Source: Roseibium sp. HPY-6
GTDB taxonomy: Bacteria; Pseudomonadota; Alphaproteobacteria; Rhizobiales; Stappiaceae
Length of the DNA stretch: 64,000 nucleotides
NCBI RefSeq assembly: GCF_040530035.1
Contig: NZ_JBEWCD010000002.1
Location: 2,153,793 to 2,217,792 of the forward strand
Direction: 5' to 3'
Each line of letters begins with the position of its first letter. The stretch's first letter is position 1. The notes below the pieces were generated by a model. The model saw only the letters and a list, made by a program, of their open reading frames with translations, had not been told where the DNA came from and ran no database searches. Position numbers and translations under genes: made by a program. Below, one piece after another: positions 9,002-17,929 of the stretch.

Positions 9002-9082
9002 AAGCGTTACCGCTTACCTTATGGTACCGTTGGCATGGCAAAGAGAGTTGACGAGGAACACACGCGCAGGCTGTTCGAAACA

Positions 9083-9126
9083 GCGGGGCGCTTTGGAGTC
9101 CAACGGCAAGTTGGAAAGTGCCCCGC
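9083..9126 (-). terminator. hairpin just after the RTX gene, possible terminator
   Basis: GCGGGGC (9083-9089) pairs with GCCCCGC (9120-9126), and inside it TCCAAC pairs with GTTGGA around a 5-nt loop. It begins 8 bp after the RTX stop codon. No strong T-run follows on the minus strand, so termination is plausible but not proven. Confidence 0.45.
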
Positions 9127-9134
9127 GTTAGCGT

Positions 9135-12100
9135 TCAGACAAACTTGAAATCGTCCACCTCCAGCGACACCAGAAGGGTGTCCTGAAGCGTCAGGCGATC
9201 GTCATCACTGATGTTGAACACGGTATCAGCGCCGTCCTGCGATGCAGTTGCAAGCAAGTCGTCGAAATCGGAGATTCCAGAAATGGAGATCGAGACAAGA
9301 TCGCCGTCGGCCCCATTTTCATCCTCACCGATCTGCGGGTCGAAGTCCCGGATTACATCGTGCCCGCCATTGAAGATGAAAATGTCGAGGCCCTCGCCAC
9401 CCGTAAGCTGATCATTGCCTTCCCCACCGTCCAGGGTGTCGTTGCCCAATCCGCCGAAGATCCTGTCGTTGCCCTCTTCTCCGAAGAGACTGTCGTCGCC
9501 GGCAAGGCCGCTGAAGTAGTCGTTGCCGTCGCCGGCGCGGATCAGGTTGTTTGCAGCGTCTCCGACAATAAGATCGAGGAAGTCAGATCCGACGATGTCT
9601 TGAACATTGACGAGATCGTCATGTGGGACGGTACTGGCGGCAATTCCTTGTGTGAGCGGTATCCATCCGAGCGCCTTGTTCTCAATATCCGTCGACCAGC
9701 CCCGGTCCAAACGGGTGTAGACCCCCCCGGAGTTCTGGGAGTAATCCGCCACTTCGGAACTTTCTGAGACGACCGTGACAGTTGCCGTCGCCGTCGCAGT
9801 GCCGCCGTTGCCGTCGGAGATTGTGTAGGTGAAGCTATCCGTTCCAAAGAAGCCTGGATCAGGCGTATAGCCTGTGAGCGATGCCACACCGTTCGAGGCG
9901 GGGCCGACACTCGTCACAGTCAAGCCGTCGCCATCGGGATCCGTATCGTTTGCCAGATAGTCGATCGCAACGAACGTGTCCTGATCCGTCGTGGCACTGT
10001 CGTCCACTGCGACCGGGTCGTCGTTCTCTGGCTCAATCGTCAGGCTGAGTATTCCTCTGGAGGAACTTTCGTGCTCATCGGTGACGATATATTCGATATC
10101 AAAATCGCCATTGACGTCCGGTGCGGGCGTGAACCTGTAGTCTTCGCCGTCAAACGTGATCTCGCCAATCGCCGGATCGATCAGGAATTCCAGTTCCAAA
10201 TCGTCGCCATCAACGTCCGACACCATGTCGAGAATCGGCAGAATGACTGACATGTCTTCTGTCGTCTCGACTTCAAAGTCGTCCGCGAGCGGTGCATCGT
10301 TTTGCCCGCGAACGGAAATGGTTACGGTCGCATTGTCGCTGACGAGCCCTTCGTCGGTGTCTTCGATGATGTTGTAGACAAGGTCGAAAGCGGCCGCGGG
10401 CGGCTCCGGCTGCGGGTTGAAGCCGAGTGCCTCGAAATCACCAGCCGGATCGAAGACGGTGGTTCCATCCCGAGATATCGTGATCGTTCCACCGCTGGCC
10501 AGTGCCGTTTCGACGTCGAACGGGATCAGTGTGCCGTCCTCGGCGAAAACCTGGTTCAACTGTACTTGGTCCCCGTCCGGATCGGTGTCGTTGTCGAGAA
10601 TGTTGAACGTGACCGCATTGTCTTCGTCGGTCTCAGTGGTATCGTCGACGGCAATTGGAGCGTCGTTCGAAGCCTCGCCGACCTCAAGCAAAACGACCGC
10701 GGTATCGGTGCCGCCGGCTCCGTCCGAAAGCTCATAGGTGAATTGGGCTTCACCGCTAAAACCTTCAGCCGGAGTGAACGTTATGATGCCCGCCGCAAGG
10801 CTTACGGTGCCGCCGAGCGGATTGCCGACATTCGTAATGGACAGAGGCTGCGTTTCGTCCGGATCACCGTCATCGTCATTGTCAAGCAGATCGGTGGCGT
10901 TGATTTCAATCGGGGTTTCAAAATCTGTGGTGAAGCCGGAGTCGTCACCAGCAACCGGATCATCGTTGACCGGATCCACGGTAATCGTCACCGTGGCCTC
11001 GTCAACTCCGCCTTTGCCGTCGGAAACTTCATACGTGAAGCTATCGACCCCGTTGAAATTCGCATCCGGCGTGTAGTCGAAGGAACCGTCATCTTTCAGG
11101 TCCAGACTGCCATGTGACACATCAGAGGTAACGGTGACCGTCAGCGTATCCCCATCGGCATCCGTATCGTTGTCGAGAACACCGTCGATTGGGACGCTCA
11201 GCGTCACGTCTTCATCGACCTTATAGTCGTCGTCTTCGGCAACTGGTTGCGCGTTCGGCGCTGCGTCATCGTCTAGGACCGTCGTTTTGAAGGTCGAATT
11301 GATGAGTGATGGTGACCCCGATGTAACTGACATCTCGAAGACAAGATCTTCATTGCCTTCGACGTCCGTATCGCCAAGCAGTCCGACTTCGACCAGCTTG
11401 GCTGTTTCACCGATACCGAAGTTCAGTGTCCCCCCGCCAATTCCGGAAAAATCCGTACTGTCCGCTGTGCCGGAAAAACTGTAGTCAAGCGAAAGCGCCT
11501 CACTCAAATCACCTGTTCGATAAATGGTGTAAACCAGGCTCTGAACGCCGGTATTGCCTTCAATAAGCTGGCTGCTGGAACCAATCACGCCAACGGCGGA
11601 CTCAACAACCGGTGCATTGTCCGGCTCGGTTGAGTCATCGGCCTCATTCACGTCCTCGACAGACTGAAGAACCGTTTCGATATCGCCGGTCAGAAGAGCG
11701 TCAAGGATGGCTGCCTCGCGTGCAACCGGGTCGGAAATATCTGCGGTAGCATCAAGAAGTGGCTGAAGAATTTCGTCCGGAAGGTCGTCTATCGACAGAA
11801 CGCCGCTCGGGAAGGAAAGGTCGGTGAAGTCGTCCGTTCCCTGGCCTGCGGGGTAGTTGAATAGTGATGTGCTGTCTGTGATGCGCCAGTCCGCAGCAAA
11901 AGCGCCATAGAGCACATCGAAATCAACAGGCTGAGACAGTGTTGTGCCGTCCTTGAGGGCGAGGTCGTTTGATGGATCGCCGTCTCCGTCGCCCAAAAGT
12001 CCACGGACGTCTCTTCCCGAGTTCAGATACACATTCGTGTTGAGGAAATCTCCGGGTTCCGTCACGTGCAACTGTTCGCCGTTTGCATAGACTAGCGTGA

Positions 12101-15100
12101 TGATTTCACCGTCGAAGAATATCTGGCCGTCGCCGAGGCTCGCGCCGCCTGCTGCTGTTGCCAGGTCGAACGCAACCCCATTGACTGTCACAAGGCTCGC
12201 AGCATCGATATCGATTACGACCCGCGCCGTACCTAGTGTCGTTGCAACCGCCGACGTCTGGCTGGCAATGTCGGACCCGAGTACAGGTTTGTAACGAACC
12301 TGCACATTCAGCGGATCGCCGGATGTTGCCTCTATGAGAGTGAATTCGCCGACCGCCTGGAAATCGTACCCAAGGCCGTCAAGGGTAACGATGTGAGGAT
12401 CTCCCCAGTTGGATGCGGTTGCTCCCAGGGGCGGGTTCGGCGGCACGCCGTCGTCATTGCGGATTGATCCGATTGCCTCGCGCGTACCGATTGCAAGATT
12501 GGCCGGCCAGCTCGGATCCGTGGAAATCGACGCGATCACATCGTCATGCAATTCATTAATGCTGTCGGGAACAATCCCGATTGTGAATGTCGCGGTTGTC
12601 TGGCCCGCCGCAATTGTCACAACCCCTGACTGGTCGAGTCCATTGACGAGATCATCGCTCTCTGCGCCCTGAGTGCCGCCCGCGGACCGGATGGTATAAG
12701 GGACATCGATCGCAGACGATGTGTCTCCTGTGCGCTCAACGGTAAAGGTTAGAACACCTGAATCTTCCGGAGCTCTGCCTCCCTCAATGCTGACGGTTTC
12801 GGGAAAATCATCGTTCAGAATACGGATATAGGTTTCGCCGCCGTTTATCTGAGCCGGAAGCGTGCCGTCGGAGACGGCGTTGGAAAGCGTAACGGCAAGA
12901 TCTTCGTTTGGTTCAATTGCGCCGTCTTCGGAAATGTCGACCACTACGGATTTCACCATTTCCCCTGGAAGGAAGGTGACGGTCTCAATCGTCGAAAATG
13001 GCGAGGAAATGTCGCTCGCGTTCGCCGGGTTGAGGCCCGTGCCGGTGATCGTGACGTCCACGGACGCAGTCGTGAACACGTCGCCGCTGCGCGTGACCTC
13101 TATCGTGACCGAAGTATTGTCTTCGCTAATGACGTTTCCGAAAAGACCTGCATTCTCAACGGTCAAAAAGGTGGGCACAGGTCCCCCGACGGGGCCGCCG
13201 AAGGACTCGACAGGGCCGGAGTAGCCGTTGGTCAATTGCATGGTCGCATCAGCAGCGCCATCGCCATCTATGTCGATGCGCAACTCGCTGCCGACAATGG
13301 TCAGGTTCGCACCAATGTCGTTGAAGTCTTCATCGAAGACCCGGATCTTGTCCTCGAAAGACAGATCCGTGATGATATCGCCATCCAGTTCCCAGATTCG
13401 CCCGCCGAAGATGTCGGAACCGGTTCCTCCTGTAACTGTGTCAATGTCGCCCCCGGCGTAAATACCGTCATCTCCGGCGCCGCCGGAAATGGTATCCATA
13501 CCCGCGCGACCGATCAGGATGTTTTCGTTACCGTCACCGGTGAGGGTGTCACTGAAATCGGTGGCGTTGACCTGCTCGATACCAGTGAAGGTGTCGGTGT
13601 CGCCGAAGCCGTCTGTCGCCGTACCAGTCGAGAGATTGACGACTACACCGCTCAGGCCACCACGATTGTCATCGAAGCTGTAGTTCAGTCTGTCAAGACC
13701 GCCATTGCCGGTAAAGGTATCGTTTCCGGCTAGGCCCTGAAACTCTTCAAAAGCCTGGTTGCTTCCGATGAATACATCGTTGCCAAAGGTCCCGCGCGCA
13801 CCTTCGATGTTCTGGAAGGTGTCGTTTCCGGCAAGTACACCTGTTGCCGTTCCGTTTATAAAGTCGATCGTGACCTGCACGTCTGCAGCGTTGGGATTAT
13901 CAATCCTGTAGTTGTAGTCGTAAATCAGCCAATCGTCGTCACCCCCGCGGCCGTCGATGAAATCATCGCCAAGGGATGTTTGGAATTCCTGGTATTCGTC
14001 AAGGTCATCGCCGAGTAAGTCGTCGTTTGCTTCACCACCTTGCGCGTTGCGAATGTTGGTAAAGGTGTCGACGTCACCACCGGCCAGCTGCGTCGTGCCG
14101 AGAGCCGTGTCCACCACGACCCTTTCACTGACATTTTGGTAAGCGATCAAGAAGAAGCCGGTGGTTCCACCTGTGATCGTGTCCGAGCCCAGCCCTGGAT
14201 CTACAAACCCGCTATTACCGTAAAACGTAATGACGTCATTGCCTTGGCCACCGTTCACGGAGTCATCATCGCCGCGAGCGTGAATTATGTCGTTGCCAGC
14301 GCCGCCTTCGATGTAGTTGTCTGAGCCACCGAAACTGTCGAGAGTATCGACCCCGTCGCCGCCTTGGATGTTGTTCCGATTATTGTCTCCGGTGATGAAA
14401 TCGTCGAACCGTGAGCCGCGGATCTCTTCGATGCCTGTAAACGTGTCGGTGTCGCCATAGGTGTCGGTCGCTGTTCCGGCGACCATGTTGACCACGATCC
14501 CGAATTCTGGAGAATCCAGGTCCGCCCGCTCCCGGTTGTAGTCTATGCGGTCTCTATCACCCGCGCCGCCGTCGAAATGGTCAGCGCCGCCAAATCCTTG
14601 GAACGTCTGGTCCCCTATCGAGCCGATGAATGTATCCGCGTTGTTCGTACCTCGAACACGTTCAATGCCGGTGAATGTGTCGGTGTCACCGGCATAATCG
14701 ATGACAGTGCCATCGGTCGCATTTGTAAAGGTGACAGCTATACCGTTTGACGTTCCGACATCCCTGCTGTCGAAAATGTAGGAAAGCTCGTCGTCCTCGC
14801 CCAATGGGCCATTGGCACCGCCGATGACCGTGTCAGTACCTGCTCCCGGTTGGAGAAAGTCCCCGCCGTCACCACCGTCCAAGCTATCGTTTCCGGCACC
14901 TCCGGATAGGTCATCGTTTCCGTCGTTTCCGGTCAGCGTGTCGTTGCCGTCTTCGCCGCGAAGCTGTTCGTCGCCTGCGGAACCGGTAATGATGTCGTCG
15001 AAGACCGATCCCTGAATTTCTTCAATGTCGATAAGCGTGTCGGTATCACCAAATGTATCGGTAACAATCCCGGTATTCAGGTCGGCAACGATCCCTGACG

Positions 15101-16691
15101 ATCCGCCGTTCTCATGTTCCTGACTGTAGGAAGCACGGTCACCGCCGGAAAAATCGAACGGATTTGAGCCGCCGTCCAGGATATCGTTGCCCTGGCCTCC
15201 GCTGAGTTCGTCGAAGCCGCCAAATCCGCGAAGCTCATCGTCGCCTTCCCGGCCTTCGAGATAATTATCGCCGCTGTCGCCCAGAAGCACGTCGTCAAGC
15301 GATGTTCCGACGACTTCCTCGATGTTTATGAGCGTGTCCGTCGTTCCGAACGCGTCAGTGGCCGTTCCGGCTGCCAAGTCTACATTGACACCCTGCAAAC
15401 CTCCGTTGAAAGTCTCATCGGAATAGTCAACCGTGTCTCTTCCGTCGCCGCCGTCGATAAAGTCGTTGCCTTCCAGCGGTCTGATCTGGTTCCGGTTTGC
15501 GTCACCCGTCAAGTTGTCATCAAAATTCGAGCCGCGAATGCGCTCGATATTGACCAGGGTGTCTGTATCTCCCCAGCCGTCTGTAGCGGTTCCAGTAAGC
15601 AGATTTACTGTGACACCGCTTGGATCCCGGTCATAGTCGACACGGTCCCTGCTGCTGCTGCCACCATCAATAAAGTCGTCTCCGGCGAGCCCGCGAAACC
15701 GCGTTGGATTGCTGTCCCCGGTCATCTGGTCGTTGAATTCGGTCCCTATGATACGCTCGATACCACTCACAGTATCGGTATCGCCGAAGCCGTCGACTAC
15801 GATCCCGGAAACAAGGTCGGCAACAATTCCGTTTGTACCGCCGTTTCCGGCGTCTTCGTTATAGGCGATTGTGTCGAAGCCTGATCCACCGATCAGGGTA
15901 TCGTCTCCTTCGCCGCCAACCATAAAGGATCCGTCGGGATCGGCGATGATCGTGTCATTACCCGTTCCGCCGTTCAGATAGTCCGCGCCTCCTGCACCCC
16001 CGTTTATCTGATCGTTGCCGCCGTTGCCGAAGATGTTGTTGGTGTTTGCATCGCCGAAAATGATGTCCGCCAAATCGGTTCCGGATACATCTTCGATCCC
16101 GATCAGTGTATCGGTTCCACCCCAGCCGTCCGTTGCAGTACCTGCCGCCAGGTCGACATTCACACCCTGAAAGACAGGACCAGCAGCGTCCGCCGATCCG
16201 TCGTCCTGATAATCCACCCGGTCAAACTGAATTGTGCCGACGTAAGTATCGTTGCCGCTCCCGGCAAAAAAGGTGTGCCCGCTGGTTGCGTTCGGATCCT
16301 GACTGGCTTCTACATAGTCGTTTCCGGCGCGATCAAACGTATAGGTGAAAAAGAGGCCCAGGCCTCCAACATAAATCGTGTCATCGAAATTCGTTCCGTG
16401 GAAATTTTCGATGTCGATGAGCGTGTCGGTGCCACCCAGCCCTTTGTCGACTGTGAACGCTGCGATACCGCTGATGGCCACTGAGGTGTTGTTGATGAAA
16501 ACACCGTTGACAAGCGGGCTGGCATCATAGATCGCAACGTCCAGATCTGCCCCACCGTCAAGAACATCGTCACCCAGCGATGGGATCAGCCAGTCGTTTC
16601 CGGCAAAGCCAAAATAATTATCATCGGCAGCAGTCCCGATGAGTTGAAGCCCGAATTGGTCGTCTCCTGGCGTTCCAATAATGTTTGCCAT
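9135..16691 (-). CDS. giant RTX repeat protein with Calx-beta, VWD and cadherin-like domains
   Basis: This is a 2518-residue acidic, Cys-poor secreted-type protein. Residues 1 to ~1160 hold about eleven repeats of ~90 residues. Each has a G-D-T-D-T-[LF]-x-x-I-E motif, then a G-[TS]-x-[FL]-x-D stretch and RTX nonapeptides (GGxGNDxLxGG). Then come Calx-beta-like domains (~1175-1277, ~1295-1397), a von Willebrand type D domain (WGDPHIVTLDGLGYDFQ near 1427, to ~1605) and another Calx-beta (~1697-1810). Tandem cadherin-like domains (AVDDSATTDQDTFVAIDYLA type) span ~1815-2313, with final RTX repeats at ~2350-2454. The C-terminus ends in a hydrophobic D-D-F-K-F-V tail as in type I secretion substrates. 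There is no N-terminal signal peptide. No HlyB/HlyD/TolC genes are in the window. An adhesin or surface matrix role is inferred. Confidence 0.93.
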   Translation of the reverse strand: MANIIGTPGDDQFGLQLIGTAADDNYFGFAGNDWLIPSLGDDVLDGGADLDVAIYDASPLVNGVFINNTSVAISGIAAFTVDKGLGGTDTLIDIENFHGTNFDDTIYVGGLGLFFTYTFDRAGNDYVEASQDPNATSGHTFFAGSGNDTYVGTIQFDRVDYQDDGSADAAGPVFQGVNVDLAAGTATDGWGGTDTLIGIEDVSGTDLADIIFGDANTNNIFGNGGNDQINGGAGGADYLNGGTGNDTIIADPDGSFMVGGEGDDTLIGGSGFDTIAYNEDAGNGGTNGIVADLVSGIVVDGFGDTDTVSGIERIIGTEFNDQMTGDSNPTRFRGLAGDDFIDGGSSSRDRVDYDRDPSGVTVNLLTGTATDGWGDTDTLVNIERIRGSNFDDNLTGDANRNQIRPLEGNDFIDGGDGRDTVDYSDETFNGGLQGVNVDLAAGTATDAFGTTDTLINIEEVVGTSLDDVLLGDSGDNYLEGREGDDELRGFGGFDELSGGQGNDILDGGSNPFDFSGGDRASYSQEHENGGSSGIVADLNTGIVTDTFGDTDTLIDIEEIQGSVFDDIITGSAGDEQLRGEDGNDTLTGNDGNDDLSGGAGNDSLDGGDGGDFLQPGAGTDTVIGGANGPLGEDDELSYIFDSRDVGTSNGIAVTFTNATDGTVIDYAGDTDTFTGIERVRGTNNADTFIGSIGDQTFQGFGGADHFDGGAGDRDRIDYNRERADLDSPEFGIVVNMVAGTATDTYGDTDTFTGIEEIRGSRFDDFITGDNNRNNIQGGDGVDTLDSFGGSDNYIEGGAGNDIIHARGDDDSVNGGQGNDVITFYGNSGFVDPGLGSDTITGGTTGFFLIAYQNVSERVVVDTALGTTQLAGGDVDTFTNIRNAQGGEANDDLLGDDLDEYQEFQTSLGDDFIDGRGGDDDWLIYDYNYRIDNPNAADVQVTIDFINGTATGVLAGNDTFQNIEGARGTFGNDVFIGSNQAFEEFQGLAGNDTFTGNGGLDRLNYSFDDNRGGLSGVVVNLSTGTATDGFGDTDTFTGIEQVNATDFSDTLTGDGNENILIGRAGMDTISGGAGDDGIYAGGDIDTVTGGTGSDIFGGRIWELDGDIITDLSFEDKIRVFDEDFNDIGANLTIVGSELRIDIDGDGAADATMQLTNGYSGPVESFGGPVGGPVPTFLTVENAGLFGNVISEDNTSVTIEVTRSGDVFTTASVDVTITGTGLNPANASDISSPFSTIETVTFLPGEMVKSVVVDISEDGAIEPNEDLAVTLSNAVSDGTLPAQINGGETYIRILNDDFPETVSIEGGRAPEDSGVLTFTVERTGDTSSAIDVPYTIRSAGGTQGAESDDLVNGLDQSGVVTIAAGQTTATFTIGIVPDSINELHDDVIASISTDPSWPANLAIGTREAIGSIRNDDGVPPNPPLGATASNWGDPHIVTLDGLGYDFQAVGEFTLIEATSGDPLNVQVRYKPVLGSDIASQTSAVATTLGTARVVIDIDAASLVTVNGVAFDLATAAGGASLGDGQIFFDGEIITLVYANGEQLHVTEPGDFLNTNVYLNSGRDVRGLLGDGDGDPSNDLALKDGTTLSQPVDFDVLYGAFAADWRITDSTSLFNYPAGQGTDDFTDLSFPSGVLSIDDLPDEILQPLLDATADISDPVAREAAILDALLTGDIETVLQSVEDVNEADDSTEPDNAPVVESAVGVIGSSSQLIEGNTGVQSLVYTIYRTGDLSEALSLDYSFSGTADSTDFSGIGGGTLNFGIGETAKLVEVGLLGDTDVEGNEDLVFEMSVTSGSPSLINSTFKTTVLDDDAAPNAQPVAEDDDYKVDEDVTLSVPIDGVLDNDTDADGDTLTVTVTSDVSHGSLDLKDDGSFDYTPDANFNGVDSFTYEVSDGKGGVDEATVTITVDPVNDDPVAGDDSGFTTDFETPIEINATDLLDNDDDGDPDETQPLSITNVGNPLGGTVSLAAGIITFTPAEGFSGEAQFTYELSDGAGGTDTAVVLLEVGEASNDAPIAVDDTTETDEDNAVTFNILDNDTDPDGDQVQLNQVFAEDGTLIPFDVETALASGGTITISRDGTTVFDPAGDFEALGFNPQPEPPAAAFDLVYNIIEDTDEGLVSDNATVTISVRGQNDAPLADDFEVETTEDMSVILPILDMVSDVDGDDLELEFLIDPAIGEITFDGEDYRFTPAPDVNGDFDIEYIVTDEHESSSRGILSLTIEPENDDPVAVDDSATTDQDTFVAIDYLANDTDPDGDGLTVTSVGPASNGVASLTGYTPDPGFFGTDSFTYTISDGNGGTATATATVTVVSESSEVADYSQNSGGVYTRLDRGWSTDIENKALGWIPLTQGIAASTVPHDDLVNVQDIVGSDFLDLIVGDAANNLIRAGDGNDYFSGLAGDDSLFGEEGNDRIFGGLGNDTLDGGEGNDQLTGGEGLDIFIFNGGHDVIRDFDPQIGEDENGADGDLVSISISGISDFDDLLATASQDGADTVFNISDDDRLTLQDTLLVSLEVDDFKFV

Positions 16692-16751
16692 CTAAGAAGC
16701 CCCCCAGCTTGAAAACAAAAATTAGAAAATAGATCTCGAACTTTGGGTAAG

Positions 16752-16767
16752 TTAATAACATCTTAAC
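16752..16767. promoter_or_regulatory. CtrA-type binding site upstream of RTX gene
   Basis: The sequence TTAATAACATCTTAAC matches the alphaproteobacterial CtrA consensus TTAA-N7-TTAAC exactly. It lies 60 bp upstream of the RTX start codon in an AT-rich promoter-like region. CtrA controls motility, surface and gene-transfer-agent functions in this class. Control of a large surface protein would fit, but an AT-rich region raises the chance of a random match. Confidence 0.55.
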
Positions 16768-16810
16768 GATTTTTTTACAAATGGTTGCAAATTATACTGT
16801 ATTTTAATGT

Positions 16811-16853
16811 AAAGTTGCAACTTTTGTAAATAAAGAAATAGTGCAAATGCACT
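16811..16853. repeat. two palindromes in the RTX promoter region
   Basis: AAAGTTGCAACTTT (16811-16824) is a perfect 14-bp palindrome, and AGTGCA-AA-TGCACT (16840-16853) is a 6-bp inverted repeat with a 2-nt spacer. They lie 120-160 bp upstream of the RTX start and may be regulator sites. No known regulator is recognised. Confidence 0.4.
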
Positions 16854-17332
16854 AATTCACAATTGTTGCCCCTTCAACCTGAAGCACTCTCAAAAGTTGA
16901 AATAAGACGTTTTTCTTCTGGAATAGACTGCTTTGTTTCCGGTGTGGGGCTTGGTGGATGTGTGAATTTGGATGCAAATTGAATCGAAAATAACTTCGAA
17001 ATTTTTATTGAACTCATACACACACTTAAGTTGCATCTATGCCTGTTTCAGCTGGGGCTGTTGGTGACATGCGTGGCCCTTGGACAAATTCCAAACAGCC
17101 AAATGGTCTCAATGAACGACCTCGCAGAGTTGATGCCGAAGACAGTTCTGGAAGACATGATTAGAATATGAACAGGTGTTCAGTTTCCGAAATGCCTTCC
17201 TTACGTGATTTGAAAATTCACGAAGTTTTGGTCCCGCACATGATCGGATTAAGCTCATGCAACCGGACATATGATCTGTCGTTCAGCCGGTGCCGCACTC
17301 TCTTTGGTAGGTTCCCATCCCGCCATACAGCT

Positions 17333-17929
17333 TCACGCCACCGCGATTTCGAACCTGTCGACCAAGCAATTTTCAACCTGAAGCGCATGATGCGTCACTT
17401 GCGCATGCGAAGACACAAGCCTGTAAAACAACCGCTCAAGGACAGCGACATGCCAGACGCAACCGGGTGTGCGGATCGGGTTCTCTCGGAGCAAGAGAGC
17501 AAGGGGAGGGGACGTTCTGATTGTGCACACGCCGGATCCGCAAAAGGTCCAGGCATTGCGATGGATCGATTTGAGAAGCAGTCGGGCTCCAAGGGCTTTG
17601 GGCGCGCAGGCGAGTGCGCATTTCGCAGCGCGCGGAATGCGGTGTGCAATCACGTAGTCGGCAGTCCGACGACCAGCTTCCAATGCGATGGCATGCGCGT
17701 CTTCAGCTTGAAGTGTCGCCCAAAGGCCTGCCATCAGCGAAGCCGGAATGGTTTCATTGATCATCACGTCCGGTGGATGATCGACAAGGTCCGGGTAACC
17801 GCTCCTTGAAAAGACGGCTTGGGCCGTTTGAGGGCCATAATGATCCTGCAAGGCCAAGCCAAGTTGCACGACGGCATTGGGTCCAACAACTCCCGCGCCT
17901 CCGGCAGCCAAATCGATCGGCATTGTCAT
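17333..17929 (-). CDS. bchJ: BchJ, 4-vinyl reductase-domain bacteriochlorophyll biosynthesis protein
   Basis: The 198-residue protein has the V4R domain of BchJ. It was first described as an 8-vinyl (4-vinyl) reductase and is now more often viewed as an accessory or substrate-handling protein for bacteriochlorophyll synthesis. Recognisable parts are [17 protein letters not shown] at the start and the cysteine-rich end [17 protein letters not shown] then WTFCGSGVC. The ATG overlaps the bchE stop (ATGA), so the two are coupled. The last third of this gene is duplicated as a pseudogene 8.5 kb away, beyond the RTX gene. Confidence 0.88.
   Translation of the reverse strand: MTMPIDLAAGGAGVVGPNAVVQLGLALQDHYGPQTAQAVFSRSGYPDLVDHPPDVMINETIPASLMAGLWATLQAEDAHAIALEAGRRTADYVIAHRIPRAAKCALACAPKALGARLLLKSIHRNAWTFCGSGVCTIRTSPPLALLLRENPIRTPGCVWHVAVLERLFYRLVSSHAQVTHHALQVENCLVDRFEIAVA
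17347..17487 (-). repeat. direct repeat copy B (inside intact bchJ)
   Basis: This is the partner of 8819-8959, with the same 141-bp length, the same orientation and about 85% identity by eye. Here the sequence is part of the intact bchJ frame. Confidence 0.9.

Larger units (their letters stand above)
16692..17332. other. AT-rich spacer between the RTX gene and bchJ
   Basis: I see no convincing gene in these 640 bp. The half nearest the RTX gene (about 16720-16870) is much more AT-rich than the rest of the window. It holds a CtrA-type box and two palindromes, so it is probably the RTX promoter region. The other half, downstream of bchJ, shows no clear features. Confidence 0.6.

Noticed and set aside
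13430..16690. Repetitive DNA that could be mistaken for a CRISPR or satellite array
   Set aside because: The repeats are imperfect, in frame with the RTX protein and encode calcium-binding nonapeptides. No uniform repeat-spacer pattern exists.
17168..17809. Plus-strand open frame of 213 codons across the bchJ end
   Set aside because: Most of it is antisense to bchJ. A paralogous frame at the decayed copy exists only because the DNA is duplicated.
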